From: Spongilla lacustris
Taxonomy: Eukaryota > Porifera > Demospongiae > Spongillida > Spongillidae
DNA length: 64,000 bases
Assembly (NCBI GenBank): GCA_949361645.1
Contig: OX442415.1
Location: forward strand, 9,455,254-9,519,253
Direction: 5' to 3'
The stretch's first letter is position 1. Every line of letters begins with the position of its first letter. Below, in pieces: positions 1 through 10,669 of the stretch. The translations under genes were made by a program, and so were the position numbers. The notes under the pieces are model-generated. The model saw only the letters and a program-made list of their open reading frames with translations, was not told the origin of the DNA and made no database searches.

Positions 1-604
1 GATCAGCCTTGATACGTACAGCGAGGTCAGAGAGGGATATGGCATCAATATCTGAAGGTAGCTTCTCCTTAAAGAAGGCAAGTACCATGTGACACATCAT
101 GGAGATTGAAGGACACATACTTACGACATCTTTGTTTATTTCATGCAATAGGTCCCTGAACTGATCCATCTCATCACTGTATATCTTTGTGAGGTTTAGG
201 GCTACAACCTTTACTAAATTTTGGTGGCTAATGGCAGTCTTAGCCATTAACTGTAGAGCTGTCAGTTTAGTGGTGACCTGCTCTGGTGTTAGCAGGTCAG
301 CATGTGTGCCCACTACTATGACTGATGACTTCTGGGGACACTTGTGGCACACACCATCAATCATTGCACACCAGTAGTAGAGCTCCCTGATGATGGTTTC
401 AGAGTCCTTCCTTAGGTCCTGCAGGAGAAGGAAGATGGCTGGACTGTGAAGGGAGATGGCCTCCAGACATGCAGAATGGCTAGAGAAGTAGTGGTCATGT
501 CCGGCCAAGTCATAGATAACCATATTGCTGTAGGGACTGTCAATTTGATGGGGAATGATCCCAGCAGTAAGAGGTTCTACCACATCTTGTCGTCCAAATG
601 CACG
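1..604 (-). CDS. ROCO protein, Roc-COR exon (partial, runs off the window start)
   Basis: This is the 5' part of a Roc GTPase / COR exon, read on the minus strand from an acceptor TAG at 605-607. The frame is open through the whole 604 nt to the window edge. Visible motifs are VVEPLTAGI, the DLAGH switch (DxxG-like) and VVGTHADLLTPEQ (THxD, the G4 guanine-specificity motif). The G1 P-loop is not in this exon; in the paralogue it lies in the exon before. It is a close paralogue of 19,782-20,385: exactly the same length, no indels, only substitutions (for example DLAGHDHYF versus DLAGHNHYF). No upstream ankyrin/P-loop exon for this copy is evident in 605-17,800, so it may be a 5'-truncated duplicate. 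The family assignment is secure; whether this copy is expressed is unknown. Confidence 0.85.
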
Positions 605-1110
605 CTAAATGAATAGTAGTTGAACTAGATGTTAATGTAGATGCATGTACATGTATGCATTTCATGTGGTACTACTCAAAGATTAATTATTTGGTTGCGT
701 TTCGGTTCCTCAAGTTCATAAGATACAGTATTATTACAACCCAACTCTCTATACCTCTTCATCACCCTCCCATGACACTTAGCAGGACTCCCTTCTACTG
801 GCTTCAAATTAGTGTACAATAAGGGATGATTCAATTTTGTGATATCAGAAGTGGAGTATGGTTGTTTTACACTATGATAATCCATTGAAGTACAGTCCAA
901 TTGTCCTTCAGTTGGCAATGATGCAGATTTAAATTTATTGCATGTTTGTGCTGGAAATTAGACCATGGCTTTGACATTCATCATTGATTAGTGTTAGCGA
1001 TAATACTGTATAATTATAAAATACACAAAGCATAGATGCACTGGATTTTAGATAAATGTTATGGAAAGCAACCACAGCTTGGTTGGAGTACAATCACATG
1101 CATTCAACTT
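605..1110. repeat. Intronic part of segmental duplication, copy 1
   Basis: Non-coding. It matches the intron upstream of the second Roc-COR exon (20,386-20,760 and 21,417-21,580) and a further internal duplicate (21,580-22,050). The shared text ends at the Harbinger insertion and resumes at about 4,089. Confidence 0.75.
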
Positions 1111-1317
1111 TAAGGCGGCTGCACACGGAGTACGTAACTTTACGCAACTTTACGCAACGTTACGTAAGCTTTTGCAAGTAATTCACACGTATACGTAACT
1201 TAGATATACGCTTCTACGTAACGGTATGCAAGGTGTACTTTACGTAACTTTCTGGATAGGAAATGTTTCTATTTTTTCGCAAATTTTGGTGCATTTTATT
1301 TAGAAACATTTGTTTCA

Positions 1318-2351
1318 TGGATGATGAAACGCTGATAAACAATGTTAAAGAGCACCCTTGTCTCTATAACACCAAGCTCTCTGATTACAAAGTGTTGCTT
1401 AAGAAGGAGAATGCTTGGAAAGCTATTTCTACAGCTGTTAAAGCATCAGGTAAAGTAATATAAGTGCATGCCATTGTGAAAACCTATACCACCTCTTTAA
1501 AACAATTGAAGTGGAAGACTGCCAGAAGCGTTTAAGGAAATTTGGAAGAGAGACAAAAAGGAAGAAGAAAAGGACTGGAGAAGCGGCTGACTTTACTCCA
1601 GATTGGGAATTGCTTCCCCACAAAAAGACTTTGTCAAGCATATATAGATGGTAAGTAAATATTATTGCAGAAGCAAACGCATTATGTTAATTCAAAAGCA
1701 GCACTACTGGAAACATGGAGCCATCGTCTATTCCAAGCGATGACGAGGCCGACAATGGTGTGAACTGCAGTTCACAAAGAAATGATGAATCTGGAGCAGT
1801 ACAAGAGTTGGTTCCAAACCCACATCCACCTGCAGCCATTTCTGAAGGCCATAAAAGCCAACCTGTTTCGCCATTAGTCACATCATATCACCAGTCAGCA
1901 CAGCTTCTTTGCAATCACTAGCATGGTAGGTTATGTGCTCCATAATATCATTCTGTTGCATGGTTCTACTGTATATTTACTTTGTTTCACCAGAGTGAAC
2001 AAGAAAAGAAAATGCACAACAAGTGATATGATAGATTTAGAAATTCTCAGAATTATTAAAGAAGGAAAATCTCAAGAAACTGCAGATGAAAATGTTTTGT
2101 TTGGTCAATATGTTGGTTCTTCTCTTCAAAACATGAGCCCCAGAAAAAGGCCTTATGTGAAAATGAGAATCCAGCAACTTTTGTACGAAGCAGAATGTTT
2201 ACTACCTCTTCAACCTTCTAGCAGACCATCACCCCTACAAGCTGGGATATCACCTTTCCATCAAGAAGGGGGTACAGTTTCCTCCTATATTCCTTCCCAG
2301 GTTGGAACTTCAGCTTCATATCTGCCAAACATTTATCAAAGAAATGAGTGA
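1318..2351 (+). CDS. Harbinger accessory protein, MADF and BESS-like domains (multi-exon)
   Basis: Probable exons: 1,318-1,448 (MDDETLINNVKEHPCLYN, a MADF/Myb-like start; donor GTAAAG), about 1,530-1,650 (VEDCQKRLRKFGRE, MADF helix 3; donor GTAAGT), about 1,692-1,925 (Ser/Pro-rich linker) and about 1,995-2,351 (KKRKCTTSDMIDLE followed by FGQYVGSSLQNM and MRIQQLLYEAE, resembling a BESS motif). PIF/Harbinger elements encode such a DNA-binding partner that helps the nuclease reach the nucleus and the terminal repeats. In the third exon a TAG stands just before the apparent donor ATG|GTAGGT, so either the splice choice differs or this exon is damaged. The acceptor before exon 4 is TTTCACCAG. An alternative upstream ATG at 1,263 adds a hydrophobic stretch unlike the family and is less likely. 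Confidence 0.75.
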
Positions 2352-2670
2352 ACTGTTTGTGGAGTTCTTGAACATGTCTTGTACTACATGATATTGGTTA
2401 CCTGTAAATGAATAACTTGTTATTTCATCCGCATATTAGCTTGCATATTTATGTTACACCTGTATCTTGCAATATCTATCTGCATGTATGCAGAAATCAT
2501 ATGTACCATGGATTATTTGTCTATTCTTCCTGCCGTATTTAAGGCAGCCTCCTCAAGCAAAATAATGCAATCAGTGTAAGCAATGACACTAATTAAAAAT
2601 GCATATTGACGCACATGCATGTAAGAATTATACACAAACAACTGTCAGAATCATGTCAAACAATTAGCAG

Positions 2671-3950
2671 CTATGTTCTGCGAACATGTCTATATTGCCA
2701 TTCAATCTCTCCTTCAGGTGATACAAAATATTCTTTAAAAGTATCTCGAACACATTCTGCAGCCCTTGAATATCTGTTACCTCCCATATTTCTTACACGA
2801 TCCAGTGCTGCAGTTTGTCCTGCCTCGGATCTCCAATCGCCACTGATTATATTCCCAAGTGTGTCTTCGTGGTCCACATACCCAGGCAGACAATACTGTA
2901 AAACTGATGAGTGGTCAAAAGATTTCATCTGATGTATTCTAAGATAATTATGCAAAGCACAAGCTGCTTTGGTGATTTTGGTAACTTTATCAGGGTGAGC
3001 AATAATTGGTCTTCTGAATACTTTAAACTTTGCTGCCATGATGCCAAAGAAGTTTTCAATGACTCCGCGTGCTCTTGATAAGCGATAATTGAAAATTTGA
3101 AGAGGTTCTGGTAAACAATTTCCAGCATATGGGTGCAGTAAGTAGGGTTTAAGTGAAAAAGCTTCATCAGCAACAAAAACATACGGACAGGTCTTACTTG
3201 TACCTGGCAAATGTTGTGGTTCAGGAAATAAAAAAGTATTGTGTTCCATGCTTTTTCCAAAATTTGAATGGCTAAATACACCACCATCACTATGCCGACC
3301 ATAGTCACCGATATCCACATATGTGAAACAATAATGAGCATCACAAACTGCCATCAAGACAATGCTGTGCGTCTTCTTGTAGTTGAAGAAGGTAGAACTA
3401 CTTCTATGAGGAGCCTGCATAACAATATGTTTTCCATCAATTGCTCCTATGCAATTAGGAAAATTCCACAACCTATAGAAACTTTCACTTATCCTCTTCC
3501 AATCTTCTTGACTAGAAGGAGGTCGGAGATAATCAACAGCCAGAGCATTCCAAATTGCCTCACATGTATTATCTATAATTTTACATACTGTTGAATGCCC
3601 TAAACGATAACTGAAGGCTATGGTTTGCATCGAGTCTCCTGTAGCCAGAAATCTCAAAGTAACTGCTAGCCTTTCACCAGGAGATACAGGCGATCGCATA
3701 ACAGTACCTTTTTGATAAAGCGCTGTGCCTATCAAACTAAGCAGGTGATCAAACCTTGATGGTGTCATTCTGAAGTATTTTAAAAACTTTCAGTGTCAAA
3801 CATTCTCATTTCAGCTATTAGAGAGTGATATTCACCCTTTATCAGCCTTTCAGTATTGATTTTTCTAACCCATTTCCTCCGAAGCCTTCTTGATTTTCGC
3901 CTCCTTAGCAATAATAGCAATAGCAGCTTTCGAGAATGTCGAGCGTCCAT
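2671..3950 (-). CDS. PIF/Harbinger transposase (DDE_4 nuclease), one N-terminal frame break
   Basis: The main frame from 3,768 to 2,671 encodes 365 residues beginning MTPSRFDHLLSLIGTAL, with a helix-turn-helix-like segment (FSYRLGHSTVCKIID) and the nuclease core: first Asp in GAIDGKHIVMQAP, second in VDIGDYGRHSDGGVF, catalytic Glu in ARGVIENFFGIMAAKF. All three acidic positions are present. Upstream, from an ATG at 3,950, a basic N-terminus (MDARHSRKLL, then RRRKSRRLRRKW) leads to EYHSLIAEMRMF. It falls out of frame at a run of five T near 3,783, just before the residues that normally precede FRMTPSRF. One missing T in a homopolymer could be a real inactivating change or a base-call error. 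It catalyses excision and reinsertion of its own element; related domesticated proteins are HARBI1. Confidence 0.9.
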
Positions 3951-4088
3951 GCTGTTCACGTCAAATTTTTTTTCTATTTTTACGTATCATTTTCGGTGTG
4001 TGTGAATTGCAGCCCTTGTGTTACGTTCCGTTGTGTAAATTTTCTAAGTACGCTGCATAAAGTTACGTACTCCGTGTGCAGCCACCTT

Positions 4089-4813
4089 TTTTATACTTCC
4101 AATATACAGTAGTGGTAAAAATAAAAACGTCTTAGTGCTACGACAGAGAGACAAATAAAGTCCCATCCCCAGATCATATTAACTGAAAAGTAATGGTGAC
4201 TGGTAAAACGTCTAGGTTGCTTGTACTTAGAACTTTAACTTATGCACGGAGTTTTATATTGGGCATTTTAACTTTAAGCTACTAGGCCTACTTGCCCAAT
4301 ATTAAATTCCATGCATCAATATCTGAAATATGATTCATGTCGCTGCTCTGGTAGAAACGGATGTTTGATCAGTAATCATGCACCAACCATATTTAGCAAA
4401 CATTGTTGCTATGATGGTTGAGTCTCTAACACCCAGAGGCACAACATAGAGGGCCAGCAGACACAAGCAACAGACACACATCACACATATAATCTGTTCT
4501 CACCTTCACAAAACGGGTTGCTGTTGACTTTGAAAGGTTGATGATTGCCTTGAACGAGAACAAGCAAATAATATATATTAAGTATGATGTGCATTAATAG
4601 AGATGCTTTGGTTGAAAAAGTCCCCTAATGATTTGGCATGCCTTGTTGATGACACATTCAAAGTTATAATCTTTAGCTATCGTTTTGGTACAGCAGGAAT
4701 GCTTTGTAAACCACCAAATTAATAATTACATGTACATGTAGTATTCAGCCATGCCAAAGTGCAAAGCATTATGGACCCAAGCTATGCAGGGGCTGCGGAA
4801 GGTGTTTTATTAT

Positions 4814-4845
<32 letters not shown>
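4089..4845. repeat. Segmental duplication copy 1, right part, ending in poly-G
   Basis: Closely matches 22,055-22,760 (shared GTGCAAAGCATTATGGACCC, for instance). Non-coding. It ends in an uninterrupted G run at about 4,814-4,845 that may be misjudged in length. After the run the two copies diverge until about 5,748. Confidence 0.75.
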
Positions 4846-4846
<1 letters not shown>

Positions 4847-4893
4847 AAAGTATGAACAGTATGGAGCGGTCGCCAATGCACTTTTAATCTAAT

Positions 4894-5359
4894 GTCTATT
4901 TGCATCCGTGTGTAAACCTGTACACATATTAGGTAATTTGTGTACAGGTGTACAAATATTACTTATCCTACCTTATATTTTTAAGTAATCAGATTTGTCA
5001 AAATTTACATATGAGTACACAACAGATTATTACAGCATTTGTTTGATGTACAATGTACATACAAAATAAACTGTGTGGATGAAATTTGACTTATTGAGAA
5101 TGTTCCCATCTGGTTTGTTTGAATCTCTAACTTTTACAGTGTTCTGCAGTGCTATAGATAACAGGATTAAGCAATGTTATTGCAGTTAGCCAAAATTAGC
5201 ATATTCATGACATATTTAATCAGAAGTTAGCACCACCATAGGGGGTATAGATTGTTGAAAAGTTGTGTGAAATGCTCACTGCTGGTATAAGATATAATGC
5301 AGCAAAATGAAAGGAGTAATTTGTGTACCACTGTACACATTTTAGGATGCAAATAGACA
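4894..5359. mobile_element. MITE with GTCTATTTGCATCC terminal repeats
   Basis: The left end starts GTCTATTTGCATCC and the right end finishes GGATGCAAATAGAC. Further inside, both arms share GTGTACA-type words. CTAAT flanks both sides (4,889-4,893 and 5,360-5,364), a possible target duplication. No coding capacity. It lies in the part of copy 1 that has no counterpart in copy 2. Confidence 0.7.
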
Positions 5360-5794
5360 CTAATACTATAATTTACAACGTCCGTACATCCGCGTAACCA
5401 CCTATTTATAAACTCCGCCTAGCCTCTACAATTGTGGGTTTGAACACAACTAGCAACGCGTACCTAGCAACCAATAGAAACGACCACTCCTACACAAAAG
5501 TACATAGCAATGACCAATGGCAATTGATCAGTGTTCATTCTTATCGTACAGACCGGAAGTAGTACATGTATATGTATTTCATTGCGTGCACGGGCTATTT
5601 TTTTAATAGGTTGCGTAGTAACCGTACATAACAACAGGTGGTAGATTGCTTTACATTTAAAAAAAAAACATTCTGCACTTCTTATACATTGTAGAATCAC
5701 TTCCGTGATTTTTCACGGGGTAAGGCTAGTAGCATATAAACACAAAAATAATAAGTCTGGATTGTTCTGTATGTTAAAACAACACTAATATTTA
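5360..5794. other. Non-coding stretch, no gene seen
   Basis: AT-rich, with no coding-like frame and no splice-bounded segment. From 5,748 it again matches copy 2 (22,860-22,905). Confidence 0.6.
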
Positions 5795-6366
5795 TTGTCT
5801 GTCTCAATGACTAAGAGAGTTTGGAAAAGCTACATTTTATGAAAATATAAATGCAGAAGATGCCAAAAACTATACATGTTCAAACTAAGTAACCACTCTT
5901 AATTCAAGAAAATATTGTGGCTTGTGACATAGAAAGTTAATTGGACTGATACATACAAATAAACTTTGCCCTCCCCCCTAAAACGGGTAGTACCGCAAAA
6001 TGACTACTTTGTGTTCTGAAAGCTACAAATCAGCAGTATCGTATTTAAACTGGAACAAAACGAATGTGTGAGCAAAAAAATGACCTTTGAACATGGATTT
6101 CAATTTTGAAGCTATAGAGATAAAGGAATCAGGAGTTATGTGTGTTTGTAGTTATTTAAGCTCAAATTCGTATAATTCAATATCTGTCAGAAGGAAATTT
6201 ATATCTCTGATATCTAGCATTTCTTGGACCATTTGAAAAGTGCTATTTAGTGGCAAATGATGGGTTAATATGACTTTAAATTGGCATGAGATCATCTCAT
6301 TCCACTGACAAGTTACAAAGCTCTAAAGTAGTAGTATTCAACTCTCTTATTAACTGAGACAGACAA
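5795..6366. mobile_element. Mariner-type MITE with TA target duplication and paralogous empty site
   Basis: Terminal inverted repeats TTGTCTGTCTCAATGACTAA and its near complement TTAACTGAGACAGACAA, 572 bp, flanked by TA on both sides. The paralogous site near 22,905 reads AATATTTAGTACC, exactly the flanks joined with a single TA. No ORF; a non-autonomous Tc1/mariner-like element. Confidence 0.88.
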
Positions 6367-6539
6367 TAGTACCATTCACAGTTTTACTCAAGTACATGTA
6401 CATGTAACATTGCTCTGTAGATAAAACAGTGGAGTGGCGGATACTTCTGACATTATCACTGGTGGCAATTACTATCTACATGTAATGCTATTATAGTCCA
6501 AATATTGTCTTTCTGTTCTCATTCGCTTGTAAAAAAAAT

Positions 6540-6890
6540 GTTACTGATGGTTTTCATGTCATGCTTCTCACTAATTGGGTATGGCCTGATTGGTCGCAAT
6601 AATAGCAAATCCTTCTCAGTGTACTGAATCAAGTGTGGCATCAGTTGTAGAAGTGAGGAAGGATAAGTATATTTTTATAATTCTCTAATAAGCTGTACTC
6701 CTGGAATAAGCAAAAGCGTCAAATCAAGTTTAGATCTTATAAACAATAAAAATCCTCTGTACAAATATTGTGTGATTGGACTTTTTGTGTGATTTTAATG
6801 TTCAATCACATTATGATTCCAAAATGATTTCACGAGTTATTTTCCCGTGTAAATATAGCTGAAATGGTGCTTGTCTCCATGCATTCTAGT
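6540..6890 (+). repeat. Dispersed repeat, copy A
   Basis: Shares long stretches with 28,750-29,030 and 61,735-62,030 (for example GAAGTGAGGAAGGATAAGTA, and the TGATTTTAATGT / CCAAAATGATTTC block). The first 60 bases also match 23,040-23,100. Non-coding. Confidence 0.75.
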
Positions 6891-7860
6891 GTCTCAGCGC
6901 ATGCTCGGATCGAAGCTGCCAAGGCTGGCATGTCATCCTCCACCATCATGGAACTTGGCCGCTGGCACAGAGCCATCATCATCCTCTGCTTGTTGCTTGG
7001 ATGGCTAATGCTCACTAACTGAACTTTGTTAACTTTGTGCCCCTCCCTCACGTATGGATCAAAACCAATTAACCCTGAGTCTGGTCAGTTCACACACCTT
7101 GGGGGGCTGTAGGGCACGCATTTTGGGGGTTAACTTGGGCGAAGCTCTGTGGGCCCTACTAAGCCAGCTAGCCAAGCCTGTACCAGCGTCCTGGCTTGGT
7201 ACACAGGCTAGCCGGTTGAGGTCAGCTGTACTAGCTGGTGCCCCACTGTTGGGGAGTCTGGGTACAAGGACACAGGCTTAACTCTTGCCCTTGCCCCCAT
7301 TTGTTGCCAATCAGTGGTTACAGGGATGGCTCGTGCTCAGGCAAGCTACACCTGCAATATATGTTGACAACATGTAAACAACATGTTGCTCGAGCGGCGC
7401 CAAGTGGCTAAGTAATTATTACACCCACCGCACGTGTGCATTATTTACAAATGTAAGGTTACTTATTGCAGCTGTTAATGTGCATGTAGCTAGCTGGCTC
7501 TTCTCAATCGTACTGGTGAATTGGAGGAATTCCGATCCAAAAACGGCGTCCGCTCCACCCGAACAATGACCCAGCCAGCGGAGCCATTAGTTGTATTGTT
7601 TCGATCACTATATGAATATCTCTCTTCGGGCTTTGCTGTTCATAATGGAGCAAGTGGTTTCTGAATGCTGTTGGTAAGTATGTGTAGTCCGGTGCCATAA
7701 GCTTGCATGTGCCTAACTATATATGTTGTAACTCCGAATCATCTTGCCTGCGTTTTATTTATATCAATGCAAGTATGCAATTGAACCACGTTTCTAAGAA
7801 CCACCATGATGTAACCAAAGCATAACTCCCAAACAACACACAGGTCACGCCACTCCCACA
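6891..7860. other. Unassigned stretch with a small open frame
   Basis: No recognisable gene. A 64-codon frame lies at 7,504-7,698 (-), beginning MAPDYTYLPTAFRNHLLHYE with a good ATGG context; I recognise no family. On the + strand the same DNA has a consensus donor GTAAGT at about 7,675, so it could instead be a first exon reading the other way. 7,090-7,270 is GC-rich with imperfect internal repeats around CTAGCCAG and GGCTAGC. Confidence 0.3.
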
Positions 7861-8264
7861 TAACACACCCTCCCACATGCATACTGGTACCATTATACCA
7901 CTCGATCAGTATTTAAAAGGTACTAGTGCTACACCCAAACCCAAAGCCCTGTACAACACAACAGAACATCATTCACAACACAATGGACAACAGAAAGCTA
8001 TGTGTTGCTGCACACGGTGTGAGTGTGTAATCATGGTTGCTTGCACTGTATGCTTATTGTGCATGTGTGTGTTACATTTTACACATGTATGTGCATGCAT
8101 GGGCCATGAACACAACACCCTACGTGTACATTTAAATACCACACATGCATATACAGCACTACAATGTAACACACATGGGGAGTGGTGTGATGGTACCTGT
8201 GAAATCCTGTCACACATACCTAATACCCGAGTACACATACTCCCTTGTCACATACCCACTTTAG

Positions 8265-8566
8265 ATGCACCATTCTGTACATCCACCCACTCTACACACA
8301 CTCTGTCACACACCCACTCTACGCACACTCCCTCACACACACACTCTACACACACTCCCTCACACCCATCCACTCTACACACTCCCTCACACCCACCCAC
8401 TCTACACACACCCTCACAACCACCCATTCTATGCATACTCCCTCACACCAACTCACTGTACACACACTCCCTCACACCCACCCACTCTACACACACTCCC
8501 TCACACCCACCCACTCTATGCACATGCCCTCACTCACACTCACTCTACACACACTCTCTCACACAT
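8265..8566. repeat. CA-rich minisatellite, unit about 30 bp
   Basis: Tandem array of CACTCTACACACACTCCC plus TCACACCCACC-type units, about ten imperfect copies. It opens several spurious Thr/His/Ser/Pro-rich frames. The preceding 7,860-8,260 is CA-rich, low-complexity sequence. Confidence 0.85.
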
Positions 8567-8579
8567 GCACAAACTGGAA

Positions 8580-9145
8580 GATCAGAGGCGGATCCAGGAA
8601 TTCAGCAAGGGGGGGCCCGACATGAATAATAGACGAGGGGAGGGGGCACGCGCAATTCTTTTTGCATGTTATTCCATAGATACATGTATCAATAGTGTAG
8701 TAGGGGGATTGGAAACTGAGGCAGCCACTTGCACTCAGTTAAGTTCTTGTTCCCAGGTTTAAGTGGATTCTAAATGGGTGTGTTTCATCAGTCAGTTTCG
8801 TCAGATTTGTACATGCGCTTATAAATACTTATTATTTCGATACTTGAGCCACTAAAAATTTGCATCCATACTCAGATAACCTACTTCAAGCAATGAACAG
8901 TATTCTATTTGTCCCCTGTACATCAGTTGCATAAATCTTTGAAAACCACCTAGCTCTTCAGAGGCAGAGGAAGGTCTTATAAAGTGTAGCGGCTTAGGTT
9001 ACGTAACAGAAATGAGAGGGGCACAGAGGGGGTGGGTGCGGGAAGGGGCCGTGCCTCCTCCCGCCCAGCTAGGGGGTATGGGGAAGCGCTGTAAACTCCC
9101 CCATTGTGGTCTGGGGCGGAGCCCCAGAAGCTTTGCTATTTGTGC
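8580..9145. mobile_element. Probable MITE with GAGGCGGATCCAGGAATTC start
   Basis: Begins with the word GAGGCGGATCCAGGAATTC followed by a G run, a start I recall as recurrent in invertebrate non-autonomous elements. The likely end is the GGGGCGGAGCCCCAGAAGC word near 9,113-9,131. No ORF. The ends are inferred, not proven by a target duplication. Confidence 0.4.
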
Positions 9146-9725
9146 AAGTTTTATGTTCAAAAGCCATACGAAATTTGATCACTTTTCATGAACAGCTATA
9201 TACTGTAGACTTGAATCTTTTATGAAAGAATGCAATTATGTGATCAAAGTGCTATATTTCAATGGGTTTACAGAAATGTTGACTATTTTCAATAAGATGG
9301 TGGTAAATATGCCGAAACAAAAATGCTCGTCTCAGTAGTTAGTGAGGATTAGTGGTAGGTAAGCTCTCTGATGCCGTAAATGCGGTGGCTGAGCCTGAAC
9401 AGAATTCGCTCATCGCAGCTATTCAACAATGGCAGCTTAGTGCAAAACGCGATTCGAGCTAGCACGTCGATTGATTTGTGAGCAACGTTTCAACTGATAT
9501 TAATCAAAGCTAATTCCTGTTTGATCGCAAAAATGTATGCTCTTCCATGTATATACTTGTAGAATCCAGGTATAACATTTAATAGCATTGTACCAGTTCA
9601 ATTTACTTGGGGTTGTCGAGTTACTAGCCTATCTGCAAGTGAGTTACAGTGAAATGAGAAACTTTTAAACAAATCCACTGTTAATTAAAAAATAACATCA
9701 CTAAGTTCAGCAAATTCTTTGGTCA

Positions 9726-10665
9726 ATGATAGAAGACACAACAGGAAACTTTCTTTGTAAGTTCAAATGTCCTATTTCAGTGAAAGAGTATTCTACTGCA
9801 TCAGATGGGTGGCAAACTATTAAGTATCAAATGGTGCTCATTAAAAACATGTCAACAAAATGTGTTGCCATAGCAACACATTTTGTGAGCAGGCCATGCC
9901 GAATGATATTTTTAAATAATCTCTTGGACCTGCCCTTGCCATCGGATAAAGCCCAACTTCTTTCTGTGTCAGTACTCTACGCTGCTAAATGGCTTTCTGC
10001 TATCCTTTCAATTGGCTTGGGTCTGCACATGGACTCTGATGAATTTCAGACTGCAGTGAAGTGGTGGCTGGGTATGGAGACCTCTTGTGGTTCCACATGT
10101 TCCCTCTGCCCAAACAGTGGCCTAGACCCACTTGGCCATTCATGCCGCTACATGCAAATGTGGAGGTGATGTTGTTCTGAGGTATAATAAATAGAGGAAC
10201 ATATTGGTGGATAGTCTGGGGACCCGAATGATGGTTGTACTAACCATCAGTCGAGTCCCCAGACTACTTGGTGGATGGGCTCACCCATCCAAGTTGTGGC
10301 TGGTTTTGGACTCAGCCATGATCATCAGCCAGCTGACATTTTAGTTTATGAGAAGCCTGCTGTGGCTGTTGCTTCACCGCTTAGCGCAAACATTTTACTG
10401 GAGGCGGGTGACCGTGTGATTGGTGGTGCAGCAGCTCAGGCCGCTGAGGCATGGAATCATGCAGCCAACGACCAGAAGTGTTCAGATCTGGGGTGGGCTT
10501 GTGTATCACTTGCTGTTGAATCCTGTGGCAAAGAAGCCCAGGAGTGTTTTTCCTGTCTTGCCTCACGTCTAACAAGGCCACTTTAGATCTTTACAGTCAA
10601 CTGAACCTTGCTCTAGCTAGAGGAATTGCCAAAGCGATCAAGTCAGTTAGCTTCCACAATGGTGA
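9726..10665 (+). pseudogene. C-terminal region of an RT-encoding retroelement, broken
   Basis: The first frame (9,726-10,169) contains KAQLLSVSVLYAAKWLSAI and DEFQTAVKWWLGME, followed by a Cys/His segment (CSLCPNSGLDPLGHS). It then breaks: the next expected residues CKCGGDVVLRYNK are in another frame. A 56-bp hairpin MITE follows, and the reading resumes in 10,275-10,586 with FGLSHDHQPADILVYE, ending in DLYSQLNLALARGIAKAI in yet another frame near 10,600. The order of blocks (WWLG, Cys/His cluster, GGDxVxRxN, HxxxxRPAD-like, LYxxLNLxLARxIA) is that of the C-terminal domain found after reverse transcriptase in many invertebrate retroelement proteins. No RT core is present here. Certainly non-functional. 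Confidence 0.75.
10212..10267. mobile_element. Hairpin MITE of the AGTCTGGGGAC family, copy 1
   Basis: Starts TAGTCTGGGGAC and ends GTCCCCAGACTAC, a near-perfect foldback. TTGGTGGA (8 bp) flanks both sides (10,204-10,211 and 10,268-10,275), the target length of hAT elements. It splits the retroelement fragment. Confidence 0.85.
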
Positions 10666-10669
10666 CAAT

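Larger units (their letters stand above)
1111..4088. mobile_element. PIF/Harbinger DNA transposon, near full length
   Basis: About 3.0 kb, bounded by inverted repeats of roughly 30 bp. The left end reads GGCGGCTGCACACGGAGTAC and the reverse complement of the right end reads GGTGGCTGCACACGGAGTAC. It carries the two genes expected of the superfamily in convergent arrangement: a MADF/BESS accessory protein (+) and a DDE nuclease (-). The paralogous locus near 22,050 lacks the element and reads continuously across the site (AACTTTATAAT), so the insertion postdates the segmental duplication. The target duplication is a 3-bp T-rich word (TTT or TTA), blurred by the T run at the right end. 2,352-2,670 between the two genes is non-coding. 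Confidence 0.92.

Noticed and set aside
7054..7281. 75-codon plus-strand frame MDQNQLTLSLVSSHTLGGC
   Set aside because: Composed of imperfect CTAGCCAG/GGCTAGC repeats; no family and no splice context.
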